Virus record (IMG/VR): IMGVR_UViG_3300009553_000250 | Span: 1-20,464 of that record | Strand: one strand, 5' to 3' | Source: a virus | DNA: 20,464 bases | Shown here: positions 1-6,511 of the stretch, one piece after another | How positions within the stretch are numbered: position 1 is the stretch's first letter | Layout: every line of letters begins with the position of its first letter | The notes under the pieces: generated by a model | What the model saw: only the letters and a program-made list of their open reading frames with translations | The model's database searches: none | Told to the model about the DNA's origin: nothing | Program-made: the position numbers and the translations under genes

Positions 1-386
1 CCTAAGAAGAATACATAATGTGATTGTGTTCCAGCAGTTCCTTGTGCCTGTTGGTATTTGTAAATAAATTGTTGTGTTCCTACGTTTGTACCCGTACTGT
101 AATTGGGCGGCTCACTGCCTAGTTGGAGGAAGGGAAGATCGAAAGGATAACAATTAATTGTTAAACCATAACTATGGAATGCTGTCTGTCTTGCATAAAT
201 TAAGTGACTTCCAAGATTTCGGGTATCAATTTCAACATCGTTAATTCTAGGTCTAATTTCTGATACAATACCAACTGCTGTATATGTTGGTGATGCTGTC
301 TTTAACGTTCTAAAAGTTGTTTCAGGTGTATAAGCAAATGCTTCTGCTCTAGCGGAATGGGCTAATGGCCATGTTATGCTACTCAT
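1..386 (-). CDS. Probable tail tube (major tail) protein, N-terminal part, runs off the window
   Basis: The frame is open from an ATG at 386 to the left edge, giving 128 residues of a protein whose C-terminus lies outside. It begins MSSITWPLAH and has an early stretch of the form AYTPETTFRT followed by a VGIVSEIRPRIN and an IDTRNLGSH segment. This pattern, an N-terminal arm followed by a beta-rich segment with residues of the type 'R..G.r' and then 'Y.l.i...P.d', is what I know from siphovirus tail tube proteins, which polymerise into the inner tube of the tail. No signal peptide or membrane segment is visible. It has its own promoter-like motif (416-427) and an inverted repeat in the leader (390-412), as expected for a highly expressed virion gene. 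Another virion beta-sandwich protein is the alternative; the family call is by eye only. Confidence 0.5.
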   Translation of the reverse strand, partial: MSSITWPLAHSARAEAFAYTPETTFRTLKTASPTYTAVGIVSEIRPRINDVEIDTRNLGSHLIYARQTAFHSYGLTINCYPFDLPFLQLGSEPPNYSTGTNVGTQQFIYKYQQAQGTAGTQSHYVFFL

Positions 387-389
387 ATA

Positions 390-412
390 TGACTAAATTA
401 GTCATTTAGTCA
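390..412. repeat. Perfect 9-bp inverted repeat in the leader of the tail tube gene
   Basis: TGACTAAAT (390-398), a 5-nt spacer TAGTC, and ATTTAGTCA (404-412) form a perfect 9-bp inverted repeat, and TGACTAA also occurs as an overlapping direct repeat. It lies between the promoter-like motif and the ATG at 386, ending 3 nt upstream of that start codon. It could be a protein operator or a hairpin in the transcript. It does not look like an intrinsic terminator, because the T-run precedes it on the minus strand. Confidence 0.6.
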
Positions 413-415
413 AAA

Positions 416-427
416 AAGGAAGTAATA
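416..427 (-). promoter_or_regulatory. Late promoter-like motif, copy 1 (tail tube gene)
   Basis: Minus strand TATTACTTCCTT. The core GGAAGT on the plus strand starts 32 nt from the A of the ATG at 386. It is identical over 12 bases to the copy at 2461-2472 and falls just after the stop codon of the phosphoesterase gene. A spacing of about 30 nt to the start fits an archaeal BRE/TATA position for a leaderless or short-leader transcript. Confidence 0.55.
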
Positions 428-430
428 GAA

Positions 431-1303
431 TTAATTAGTTAAATCTATAATTTTGTGTTTAGGATATTCAATATTTGAAACAATATGAGGTTCTATCAGA
501 ATATGCCCATTAGGTTCTATTATAACTTCTACTGCTCCCAATGATGGCGCTGTTCCACCCAAGCCACCTCTAAATAAATGAGAATCAGGCATTTTAAACG
601 CAGGAGTTGTAAATCCAAATTGATTTGAAAATCTAACCATAACAAAGTAGTGTACATGACTTCTAACTATAACTGATGGAGTATGTTCATTATCCCAATA
701 TCTACCTCTTAAAAATTCCATATCTGCCATTTCCCTTGCTAATGCTGTTGTTCTGTATGCGAACCATCTGTTAAAACCTATATGATGAGTTACAGAAAAT
801 ACTTTGCCATGCACAGAAAATGTAAGGTAATAATCCGTCCTAGTGGGTTCGTTTCTATTTGGATCTACTATCTTTTTAGCATCCCTTTCTAAATATCCTG
901 AATAATGTACTGCATTTAGTTTCTCTGCCAGTTGTTCTTCCTGATTATCTGCACCTAAATGAACATGATAATTACTGCCCCTAGTCATAAGAAAATATTT
1001 AGGTTTATACATTTTCAAAAGTTTGGCAGCATCATCTAACTGTTCTCTCATTACTGTTGTCCAACTTTCACTGCCTATCTGTTTAGCATTGGAACCATCA
1101 CAGGGTTCTCCATTCAATACTAGGATGTGAGGATTAGGAATTGAGTCTCTAACATTGCACCATATATCATATAGTTTCTTTTGTAACTTGTTGGGATTCC
1201 ATGAACCACCTTTTAATTCTGGATTTGGTGAACATACTGAATAAGCAGATCCTACGTGGAGGTCGCTGAGGAAGAGTATATTTCTACTCTGCTTTGATCT
1301 CAA
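431..1303 (-). CDS. Calcineurin-like metallophosphoesterase
   Basis: This 290-residue protein has the metal-binding signature of the calcineurin-like phosphoesterase superfamily in order: SDLHVG (D14, H16), NGEPCDG at 64-70 in place of the usual GDxxD, RGSNYH at 108-113 in place of GNH, the HH pair at 173-174, and SHVH at 215-218 in place of GHxH. The family hydrolyses phosphomono- or diesters with a two-metal centre; here the substrate is unknown. Such enzymes occur in many tailed-virus genomes. The start is a TTG at 1303 that overlaps the TGA stop of the HNH gene (TTGA). The motif SDLH sits only 12 residues in, so a later start would destroy the site, and an in-frame TAA lies just upstream. 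Degenerate versions of two motifs leave open altered metal use. Confidence 0.8.
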   Translation of the reverse strand: MRSKQSRNILFLSDLHVGSAYSVCSPNPELKGGSWNPNKLQKKLYDIWCNVRDSIPNPHILVLNGEPCDGSNAKQIGSESWTTVMREQLDDAAKLLKMYKPKYFLMTRGSNYHVHLGADNQEEQLAEKLNAVHYSGYLERDAKKIVDPNRNEPTRTDYYLTFSVHGKVFSVTHHIGFNRWFAYRTTALAREMADMEFLRGRYWDNEHTPSVIVRSHVHYFVMVRFSNQFGFTTPAFKMPDSHLFRGGLGGTAPSLGAVEVIIEPNGHILIEPHIVSNIEYPKHKIIDLTN

Positions 1304-1749
1304 ATAAATTGTCCCTTCTTATTTCTTTGTCTTGTGTGAGTATGTTGATCTGCATGACAATTAAAACATAATTCAATTGTGTTATCTAATGGATTATCTG
1401 AATCATAATTAAAATGGTGTAATGCAGTCCTATCTATTTCACCTTTATGAATTGAACGTTTACATATAGAACAAATTCCAGTTCTAGGTTCTGATTCTCC
1501 TTTCACATAAACACGTTTATCTCCAAACTTAACCATTCTCTTATTAAAATAATTACCCCACTTCTTATGAAATTCTGGAATATGGATAAGTCTATCATAA
1601 CATTTAGAACATAACCAATCATTGGTGTTTGGTTTATGTCTCCATCTACTCCATCCTTGTGGATTCATATAAGTTGTGTTTGATCCACATTCAACACATT
1701 TTCTATCTATTGGTATAGTACAAGTTCCCTTCGGTCTTCCTCTGCACAA
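1300..1749 (-). CDS. HNH endonuclease with N-terminal zinc finger
   Basis: The 149-residue product has a GRPKG basic N-terminus, a first zinc site (C18, C21, C47, C50) and a C-terminal HNH fold: C93/C96, H111-H112, N123, C128/C131 with H132 and H136. The Cys pairs bind structural zinc and the ALHH...N...CFNCH core is the ββα-metal nuclease. Free-standing HNH proteins of this size in virus genomes are commonly homing or nicking endonucleases. No ATG lies upstream of the first zinc site; an in-frame TGA bounds the frame and TTG at 1749 is the best start. A TATTTAAATA box (1785-1794) is placed for a start site near 1764. It separates the membrane cassette from the phosphoesterase and looks like a mobile insertion. 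A structured RNA candidate lies directly upstream. Confidence 0.8.
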   Translation of the reverse strand: MCRGRPKGTCTIPIDRKCVECGSNTTYMNPQGWSRWRHKPNTNDWLCSKCYDRLIHIPEFHKKWGNYFNKRMVKFGDKRVYVKGESEPRTGICSICKRSIHKGEIDRTALHHFNYDSDNPLDNTIELCFNCHADQHTHTRQRNKKGQFI

Positions 1750-1784
1750 ACAAAGTAGTTTAAATACTCAAACAATAAAAACAT

Positions 1785-1794
1785 TATTTAAATA
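1785..1794 (-). promoter_or_regulatory. TATA-box-like element upstream of the HNH gene
   Basis: Minus strand TATTTAAATA, a good archaeal TATA box. With the usual distance of about 26 nt it would start transcription near 1764, giving a leader of about 15 nt before the TTG at 1749. A second TTTAAATA at 1759-1766 is too close to the start to serve the same codon. The element is nearly palindromic, so direction is inferred from the gene. Confidence 0.45.
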
Positions 1795-1796
1795 CG

Positions 1797-1880
1797 TCAC
1801 GTCTAGGTCGGTGGGGATAAGGACAATCCTGTCTTGTATGTTACCATACGATTTTACCCTCTGCACGCTAGACGGTGTGA
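1797..1880 (-). ncRNA. Candidate structured RNA (three-way junction with a GUAA tetraloop)
   Basis: The gap between the HNH gene and the membrane cassette contains nested complementary segments. The outer stem pairs 1797-1806 (TCAC + GTCTAG) with 1868-1873 + 1877-1880 (CTAGAC, 3-nt bulge, GTGA). Inside it, 1811-1816 (GTGGGG) pairs with 1857-1859 and 1864-1866 (CCC...CAC), and TAA/TTA extends this. Two adjacent hairpins fill the centre: 1820-1835 (6 bp, 4-nt loop) and 1836-1849 (5 bp). On the minus strand the loop of the second is GTAA, a GNRA tetraloop; on the plus strand it is TTAC. That argues for minus-strand transcription. G+C is about 50% by hand count in a much more AT-rich setting. A T5 run (1777-1781) follows. 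It lacks a T-arm and fits no tRNA. It may be a free RNA or the 5' leader of the HNH gene. Class unknown. Confidence 0.5.
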
Positions 1881-1891
1881 AGACTCTAAGT

Positions 1892-1921
1892 AAAAAAATA
1901 AAATAAGAATTAATTAAAAAA
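1892..1921 (-). terminator. T-rich archaeal-type terminator after the membrane cassette
   Basis: On the minus strand, starting 14 nt after the stop codon at 1936, there are a T6 run (1921-1916) and a T7 run (1898-1892) within an AT-only stretch. There is no stable hairpin before them. T-runs alone terminate archaeal RNA polymerase. The same stretch could supply a TATA element for the RNA candidate that begins about 15-20 nt further on. Confidence 0.4.
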
Positions 1922-1935
1922 TAGGGGTTTGTTGG

Positions 1936-2100
1936 CTATCTATGCGCAACCAGCAATACTATCAATAGAATCAACCATATTATGATTAGGATTACTCCTA
2001 CCCAAAATAATACTTGATCTAATGGATATGGTACTACAGGTATGTAACTCACTACTACTAGGATTATGCCTATTATTAGGAGTTCTAGTCTGTATATCAT
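1936..2100 (-). CDS. Small two-span membrane protein (holin-like candidate)
   Basis: This product of 54 residues begins MIYRLELLII and consists of two hydrophobic segments (about residues 6-20 and 30-51) split by a short turn SYIPVVPYPLDQ, ending in VAHR. The chosen ATG at 2100 overlaps the TGA of the preceding gene as ATGA. A longer frame is open to an ATG at 2226 but would run through the preceding membrane-protein gene and lacks any such coupling. It is the last gene of a four-gene membrane cassette. Two small hydrophobic proteins in tandem are typical of viral lysis or membrane-permeabilising modules, but no endolysin is visible in the window and the function remains open. Confidence 0.65.
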   Translation of the reverse strand: MIYRLELLIIGIILVVVSYIPVVPYPLDQVLFWVGVILIIIWLILLIVLLVAHR

Positions 2101-2429
2101 TCTGGTTTCTTTGCCTCTGCTTTTACCTGTGTTTCTACTGCTCTGTTTGCAACTGCGCCACTTATTCCAGTTCTCAAGTTGTCTACTCCTACGATTGACA
2201 GTGTTAATGATCCAATTAAGATCCATTGTGCTGTTTCATCTACTGCGTTTAGTATTCCTGATGCGTTTGCTATTGCTAACGCTATGCCTGCGAATACACC
2301 AGTGATTACACCCAAAACAAATTTCTTTGCTTCAAATCCTTCACCGCTCTTTATCCAGCCTACGAATGCACTGAATGCGCCTGCTCCTGAGAATATGAAT
2401 ACTGCTAATATCAGTATGTTTGTGTCCAT
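2097..2429 (-). CDS. Small three-span membrane protein (holin-like candidate)
   Basis: The 110-residue product has an N-terminal hydrophobic segment (about 5-24), a second (38-56) after a KSGEGFEAKK loop, a third (68-84), and a charged, Ala/Lys-rich C-terminal tail ending EAKKPE. Three spans with a charged C-terminus and about 100 residues match class I holins in shape, though I recognise no specific family. The ATG at 2429 lies 34 nt downstream of the core of a promoter-like motif (2461-2472), so it heads a transcription unit with the 54-residue gene that overlaps its stop. A structural membrane protein or an immunity protein are alternatives. Confidence 0.65.
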   Translation of the reverse strand: MDTNILILAVFIFSGAGAFSAFVGWIKSGEGFEAKKFVLGVITGVFAGIALAIANASGILNAVDETAQWILIGSLTLSIVGVDNLRTGISGAVANRAVETQVKAEAKKPE

Positions 2430-2460
2430 GTTCTTACTTATACCTACCTAAACAAAAAAT

Positions 2461-2472
2461 AAGGAAGTAATA
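2461..2472 (-). promoter_or_regulatory. Late promoter-like motif, copy 2 (membrane cassette)
   Basis: Minus strand TATTACTTCCTT, identical over 12 bases to the copy at 416-427. The core starts 34 nt from the ATG at 2429 and lies 21 nt beyond the stop of the preceding gene. It is followed by a T-rich run (TATTTTTTG) on the minus strand. Confidence 0.55.
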
Positions 2473-2492
2473 AAAACATTTGGTTAGAAATT

Positions 2493-3107
2493 CTAAGCCT
2501 TAGATGCCGTATCTGTTGCTACTTTCTTGTCATCCTCTAATTTCTCTAGTTTTATAGCAGGTGCATCATTAAGTGCATCTGCTTTTGCCTTATCTAAATT
2601 GAACATATATCTGGCAATTTCTTGTTGAACTACTTTACTATCAACTATTGCTGAAGAATTCTCTCTAGTTATTTGTTGAACTTGTTTTGATTTGTCATGA
2701 CTCATTTTTGCAACCAAACCACTACCTGCTGCCACAACTGTTCCTATTATTCCCATTATTGAACCTGTGTCAATTCCACCTTGTGTTGGTGATGCTGCTA
2801 TCACTGTTGGCGCTTGTTGTAAAGGTACACCATTAGTTGGAATTCCTATTTCTGGCCCATATGCTTGGACATATGCTTTTTGTGGTAAATATTGAAAGTT
2901 TGGATTTGGTGCTGTTGGTGTTGGAGTTGGTACTACTGTTGGAGGAACGGGCGTTGGCAATGCTGCTGCTGGTTGGTTTGCTGGTCCTGTTGGAACACTA
3001 GCAGGCGGTGGCACTGTTTGTCCATAAACTCTATGTGACAATTGCCATAATATTATTGAGATACTAACAATTAAAATTAAAACTAAAATAAACCATAATA
3101 TTGTCAT
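2493..3107 (-). CDS. Membrane-anchored protein with proline-rich stalk
   Basis: The 204-residue product starts with a strong transmembrane anchor (residues 3-21), then a Pro/Thr/Val-rich stalk (about 32-70, with PVPPTVVPTPTPT), a YGPE motif near 83-86, a Gly/Ala-rich hydrophobic stretch (about 116-133, IMGIIGTVVAAGSG) and a charged helical C-terminus. Pro-rich stalks hold a domain away from a membrane or wall. The neighbour at 3113-3745 has the same plan of N-terminal anchor, helical body and YGPE, so the two probably work together, 5 nt apart. Possible roles are a tail-associated membrane protein or a spanin-like lysis factor; no family is recognised. No promoter motif precedes it, so it is probably co-transcribed with its neighbour. 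Confidence 0.7.
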   Translation of the reverse strand: MTILWFILVLILIVSISIILWQLSHRVYGQTVPPPASVPTGPANQPAAALPTPVPPTVVPTPTPTAPNPNFQYLPQKAYVQAYGPEIGIPTNGVPLQQAPTVIAASPTQGGIDTGSIMGIIGTVVAAGSGLVAKMSHDKSKQVQQITRENSSAIVDSKVVQQEIARYMFNLDKAKADALNDAPAIKLEKLEDDKKVATDTASKA

Positions 3108-3112
3108 TATTG

Positions 3113-3745
3113 TTATGCTTGATCACTCTCTGTTTCTGCATCTTTATCCTGCTCTGATTTAGTTTCTGCTGTTGTTCTACCTTCTCTATCTTTAGTATCT
3201 TCATGAGTTGTATCCGCTCTAGATGCGAACACTCCCTTATATGCTTCCTTTTCATGTGCTGTCGTTCTTTCTTCACCTGTTATGTATGGAGGAATTGATT
3301 TGGCTTCTGGTCCATATTGCATTGTTTGAAAGAAGTCTATTGAACGCTGCATTCTAGTTAGTTCATCCTTTTCCTGTTCAATATGTTGTATTAAATCTGT
3401 TTTTAATTGAACAACTTTGGAATCAATTTCACCCATTTTAGAATATGTTTTAACACTTGCTAGTTCAATTTCTCCTTTTAAAATTACAATAAGTCTATCA
3501 ATGTGATCCTTCATATCCTGTTTAACATCTAACGCCAATGCTGCACTTTGTCCCGCTAGTTCTCTGGCTAGTACTTGCTCTTCTTTAATTTTGCCTCTGG
3601 CTACTGCTTCGACGTTTGCCTGTAAAGATTCTTTGGTTTCTATTACTTTATCCTTTCTTGCTGCTCTATAATAAAATTGTGTACCTACAACTCCACCTGC
3701 TGCAACTACTACACCAACAATTAAGAAAATAATATTATAATCCAT
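3113..3745 (-). CDS. Membrane-anchored coiled-coil protein
   Basis: The 210-residue product has an N-terminal transmembrane helix (residues 4-22), then a long charged heptad-rich region (about 30-135) expected to form a coiled coil, a YGPEAKSIPP segment near 144-153, and a highly charged Thr/Asp/Glu/Lys-rich tail that looks disordered. It follows the fibre gene by 6 nt and precedes the stalk protein by 5 nt. The YGPE motif followed by an IP dipeptide is shared with the stalk protein (AYGPEIGIP). I recognise no family. The architecture suggests a membrane-linked oligomer acting during assembly, entry or release. Confidence 0.7.
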   Translation of the reverse strand: MDYNIIFLIVGVVVAAGGVVGTQFYYRAARKDKVIETKESLQANVEAVARGKIKEEQVLARELAGQSAALALDVKQDMKDHIDRLIVILKGEIELASVKTYSKMGEIDSKVVQLKTDLIQHIEQEKDELTRMQRSIDFFQTMQYGPEAKSIPPYITGEERTTAHEKEAYKGVFASRADTTHEDTKDREGRTTAETKSEQDKDAETESDQA

Positions 3746-3751
3746 TTTTAT

Positions 3752-5598
3752 TTATCCAACTCTTGCAGTAGTATAATATACACTCATTGTTCTATTTGCG
3801 CCAGTTGTATTTTCCATATAAACCCAATACGCTAATCCTGTTGTACTTGCTGGAATATCTGTTGTTATATCTGTACTTACTCCATTGAAAATAAATCTAA
3901 ATTTAGTATCTCCATGTCCATATATTTCAACTGGATAATGTGTTGCTGTTAATGCTGCCACTGTAGTATCATCGGAAACACCAGCACCTGATGCATCATT
4001 GTGATATCTGCGCCAGTTAGCATTAACTGCACTATCAAACCATAAACCTATTCCTGCTTTAGCATTTAATGGATCTGCCTGTGAAGTTGGTGCACTAGCA
4101 TCTGCTACTAGTCCAACAAATACCCTGACATTAGTATTATGATTTAAATGCAGTTCTGCTTTAAAGTAAACATTTTGTAATCTATACATATGTTGTAAAT
4201 CATATCTATGTCCTGCCAGTGAGTTGATAGTTGCACCAGTACTGTATGTTCTATAAAATCCACCACCTGAATCATTACCCTGTGCGTTTGAACCTGTGCC
4301 AACATTTATTGCGACAATTCTACCACTAAAGAAACCACTCGCTCCAATATCGGATGAACCATACCATGAACCATGTTTAGAAAAGTCTGGTCTTGTAAGT
4401 ACATTTAATGCTCCATTATGTTTTCTATTCTGATCAATAATTAAAGTTGAACTACTTTGATTGATGAATGTTCCTGTATCTCCTGTTAATCTGCCGCCAA
4501 CAATTAAAGTTCTAATTGCTGTACTTTTAATATTCATTTCTACATTTGCAGTTGTTGGATCCCATACCATACAACTTATGAAAACGTTTTCTGTACCATC
4601 AACATCTTTGAAACCATAAGTACCTGTTGATAAACTATTTTGTTGAACAGTAACATTGGTAAATGTATTTCTATGAATGTTGCCTCCCTGTTGATCAAAT
4701 AATATTCCAATATTACAACTGAATAATTCAATGTCTTTGAAATGGCTTGATTCAACAAAACAACTCGTCGTAGTTTCTATTTCTATTCCAATATTAGCAT
4801 GATAAATAACAATATCCTGAAATACACAACATGAGATATCATCAGTTCCTGCCATTTCAAACTTTATTCCTGTCCATAATTTGGCAGGTGTTCCCGCTTC
4901 TTCTATTGATAAACCTCTTATTCCTGTACCATCACCATAAGGCTGATCAAATTTGAATACAACTCCACTAAAACCATTTGGAACCAGTATCTGTACTCCT
5001 GTTAGCATACCATCTGTCATAATTTTAGTTTCTATTGGTACTAAGAAACCTGTGAATGCTCCTGATAAAATCCAACTTGTGTCTTGATCAGCAAAATAAA
5101 CTGTACCCTTTGCGTTTAATGCTGCCTGAATTACAGTCTCAGCAACACTACCAGAACTAATTACAGTTCCATCATATTTCATAGCAGTATAAGTTGAACC
5201 TGATTTGAATAACATAGATGAATATTCTTTTTCTCCACCTGCTGCGCCAGTTACAGTACATGTTGCATCAAGTGTTTTATTGCTTAATGTCTCGGTTGCT
5301 GCATTAAATGTATAAGTATCATCTGCTGTTAATAATGGATAAGTTACATTTCTATTTGCTGCAATCGCACTTCCTACATTAACATAGGAAAAAGTATCTG
5401 CTGGATTTCTTAATTCAAGTTTTCCACTTCTAAAATATTGTCTAGTATTAATTTTTACAGGTCCAGTCTTGTCTACGTTGTTCAGATAATCTGCGACATC
5501 ATCCCAGTCGTTTGCGTTTACTTTTAAGTAATTCCGCCGACTGTGTTGGCATCGCCAGGATCTGCATTAATTACCTTCTTTGGTGGAATCGTGCCCAT
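3752..5598 (-). CDS. Tail fibre with beta-helix, broken by a frameshift near its N-terminus
   Basis: From an ATG at 5598 the frame reads MGTIPPKKVINADPGDANTV..., but meets TAA at 5524-5526. The coding signal continues in the -1 frame as NYLKVNANDWDDV... without a break to the stop at 3752; about 615 residues if repaired. The neighbouring fibre gene (6508-7659) has the same N-terminus (KKVINADSGDA..GGDSLDKV), so the shift lies within the collar, around 5526-5540. After the collar come an SNKTLDATC module, a right-handed beta-helix-like region (about 220-360, repeated short V/I and N/G strands) and a C-terminal beta-sandwich-like domain. Known fibres of this plan bind or cleave host glycans. 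The first ATG after the break (5215) would omit the attachment domain. No classical slippery heptamer is visible; it may be a real inactivation, recoding or a sequence error. Confidence 0.75.
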
Positions 5599-5625
5599 TT
5601 AAAATAAATTATGTTTTTATTAACT

Positions 5626-5637
5626 AAGGAAGTATTA
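5626..5637 (-). promoter_or_regulatory. Late promoter-like motif, copy 3 (frameshifted fibre gene)
   Basis: Minus strand TAATACTTCCTT followed by AGTTAATAAAA. The core starts 30 nt from the ATG at 5598 and lies 5 nt beyond the stop of the preceding gene. The following AGTTAATAAAA is identical to the sequence after copy 4. Confidence 0.55.
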
Positions 5638-5638
5638 A

Positions 5639-6511
5639 CTAGTATGGTGTTATTTCTCTAACTGAAAAATATTTAAAATCTACTTTACTTGCGCTATTTA
5701 CACGAATCCAGCACCATTTTGCAGGACCTGGCCATATTTGATGCGCATTTATATCACCAGATAGATTATCACCTTTACCCACACAGTAAGTTAGAAATGA
5801 ATCCCAATAAGTTAACGTTTCTGGTGGTAATGCTGCATTACTGCCATCAAACTCAAAAGATGTTGCAAGTGTCCACGTAGTTTTGTCACCATTGAGATTA
5901 TTATAACCTTCAACGCTTACATGACCATTTGCCAGTGTTCTAGTAACCTGTTTGTATCCTATCCATTCATTATTGTTAATCGTGTATGGGTTTACTGTTG
6001 CATGACTTAATCCATATAATTCGTGTATTATTTCAATTCCAATGTCTACAAATCCTAATGGGTTTGAATTACCCCACCTTACAAAATAGTTTCCAAAACC
6101 ACAACTCATTACATCTTCAACACCTTGTGGATTAGGATTAACAAATATATTAGTTGCAGAATAAGGTTCAAATCCTACTCCAAAATGATTGCTTCTACTT
6201 CTAAATTGAATACTACTTGTAGTTGTGTCTTTTATTTTAATAAATGCTGTCATTTCTGTATTAGTCCAGGGACCATTAACAAAAAGTCTGTATTCTCCCA
6301 ACTGTTTTATTCTACATTCACCACATCTAACTGATAATTTACCTGAATAGGTCTGCCCTACTATGGTGCCGAAATTGCCATCTGTTGAATCATATGTTTG
6401 ATTAGTTACATATCTAGGACCACCAACACCAGATTGCCAGTTGGAGAACCATTCAAGCCCACCACCTAACGTTGGATAAAGTTCAGTTATGCCAAACTGA
6501 TCTAGAGTCAA
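5639..6511 (-). CDS. Tail fibre / receptor-binding protein, lectin-like
   Basis: The 290-residue product is rich in aromatic residues, Asn and Gly and lacks membrane segments. Its length and alternating-strand pattern (for example TNTEMTAFIKIKD, EWIGYKQVTRTLANGHVSVEGY, KVDFKYFSVREI) resemble jelly-roll, concanavalin-A-like domains of glycan-binding or glycan-lyase proteins. It lacks the KKVINAD collar of the two other fibre genes, so it is probably a separate distal domain or a partner attached to the fibre encoded just upstream. The start is a TTG at 6511 that overlaps the TGA of that gene (TTGA), so translation is probably coupled. The fold call is by pattern only. Confidence 0.55.
   Translation of the reverse strand: MTLDQFGITELYPTLGGGLEWFSNWQSGVGGPRYVTNQTYDSTDGNFGTIVGQTYSGKLSVRCGECRIKQLGEYRLFVNGPWTNTEMTAFIKIKDTTTSSIQFRSRSNHFGVGFEPYSATNIFVNPNPQGVEDVMSCGFGNYFVRWGNSNPLGFVDIGIEIIHELYGLSHATVNPYTINNNEWIGYKQVTRTLANGHVSVEGYNNLNGDKTTWTLATSFEFDGSNAALPPETLTYWDSFLTYCVGKGDNLSGDINAHQIWPGPAKWCWIRVNSASKVDFKYFSVREITPY

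Noticed and set aside
431-1303. Phosphoesterase as an inactive remnant
   Set aside because: Two motifs are degenerate (NGEPCD, RGSNYH), but all metal-ligand types are still represented in order, so inactivity cannot be claimed.
1797-1880. tRNA gene
   Set aside because: The outer stem and hairpins recall a cloverleaf, but neither strand has a T-loop (TTCRA), a 7-nt anticodon loop or a CCA-proximal acceptor arrangement.
1300-1880. IscB/OMEGA (HEARO-like) system from the RNA plus HNH gene
   Set aside because: The 149-residue protein has no RuvC domain or bridge helix and no second large frame is present; only a stand-alone HNH nuclease can be supported.
2101-2226. N-terminal extension of the 54-residue membrane protein to the ATG at 2226
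   Set aside because: It would lie fully within the preceding gene and lacks the ATGA coupling; the extension is a charged antisense-like stretch unlike the membrane domain.
5524-5545. Programmed -1 frameshift at a classical slippery site
   Set aside because: The shift is in the -1 direction, but no X XXY YYZ heptamer in frame and no evident downstream hairpin are seen; kept as an open possibility only.
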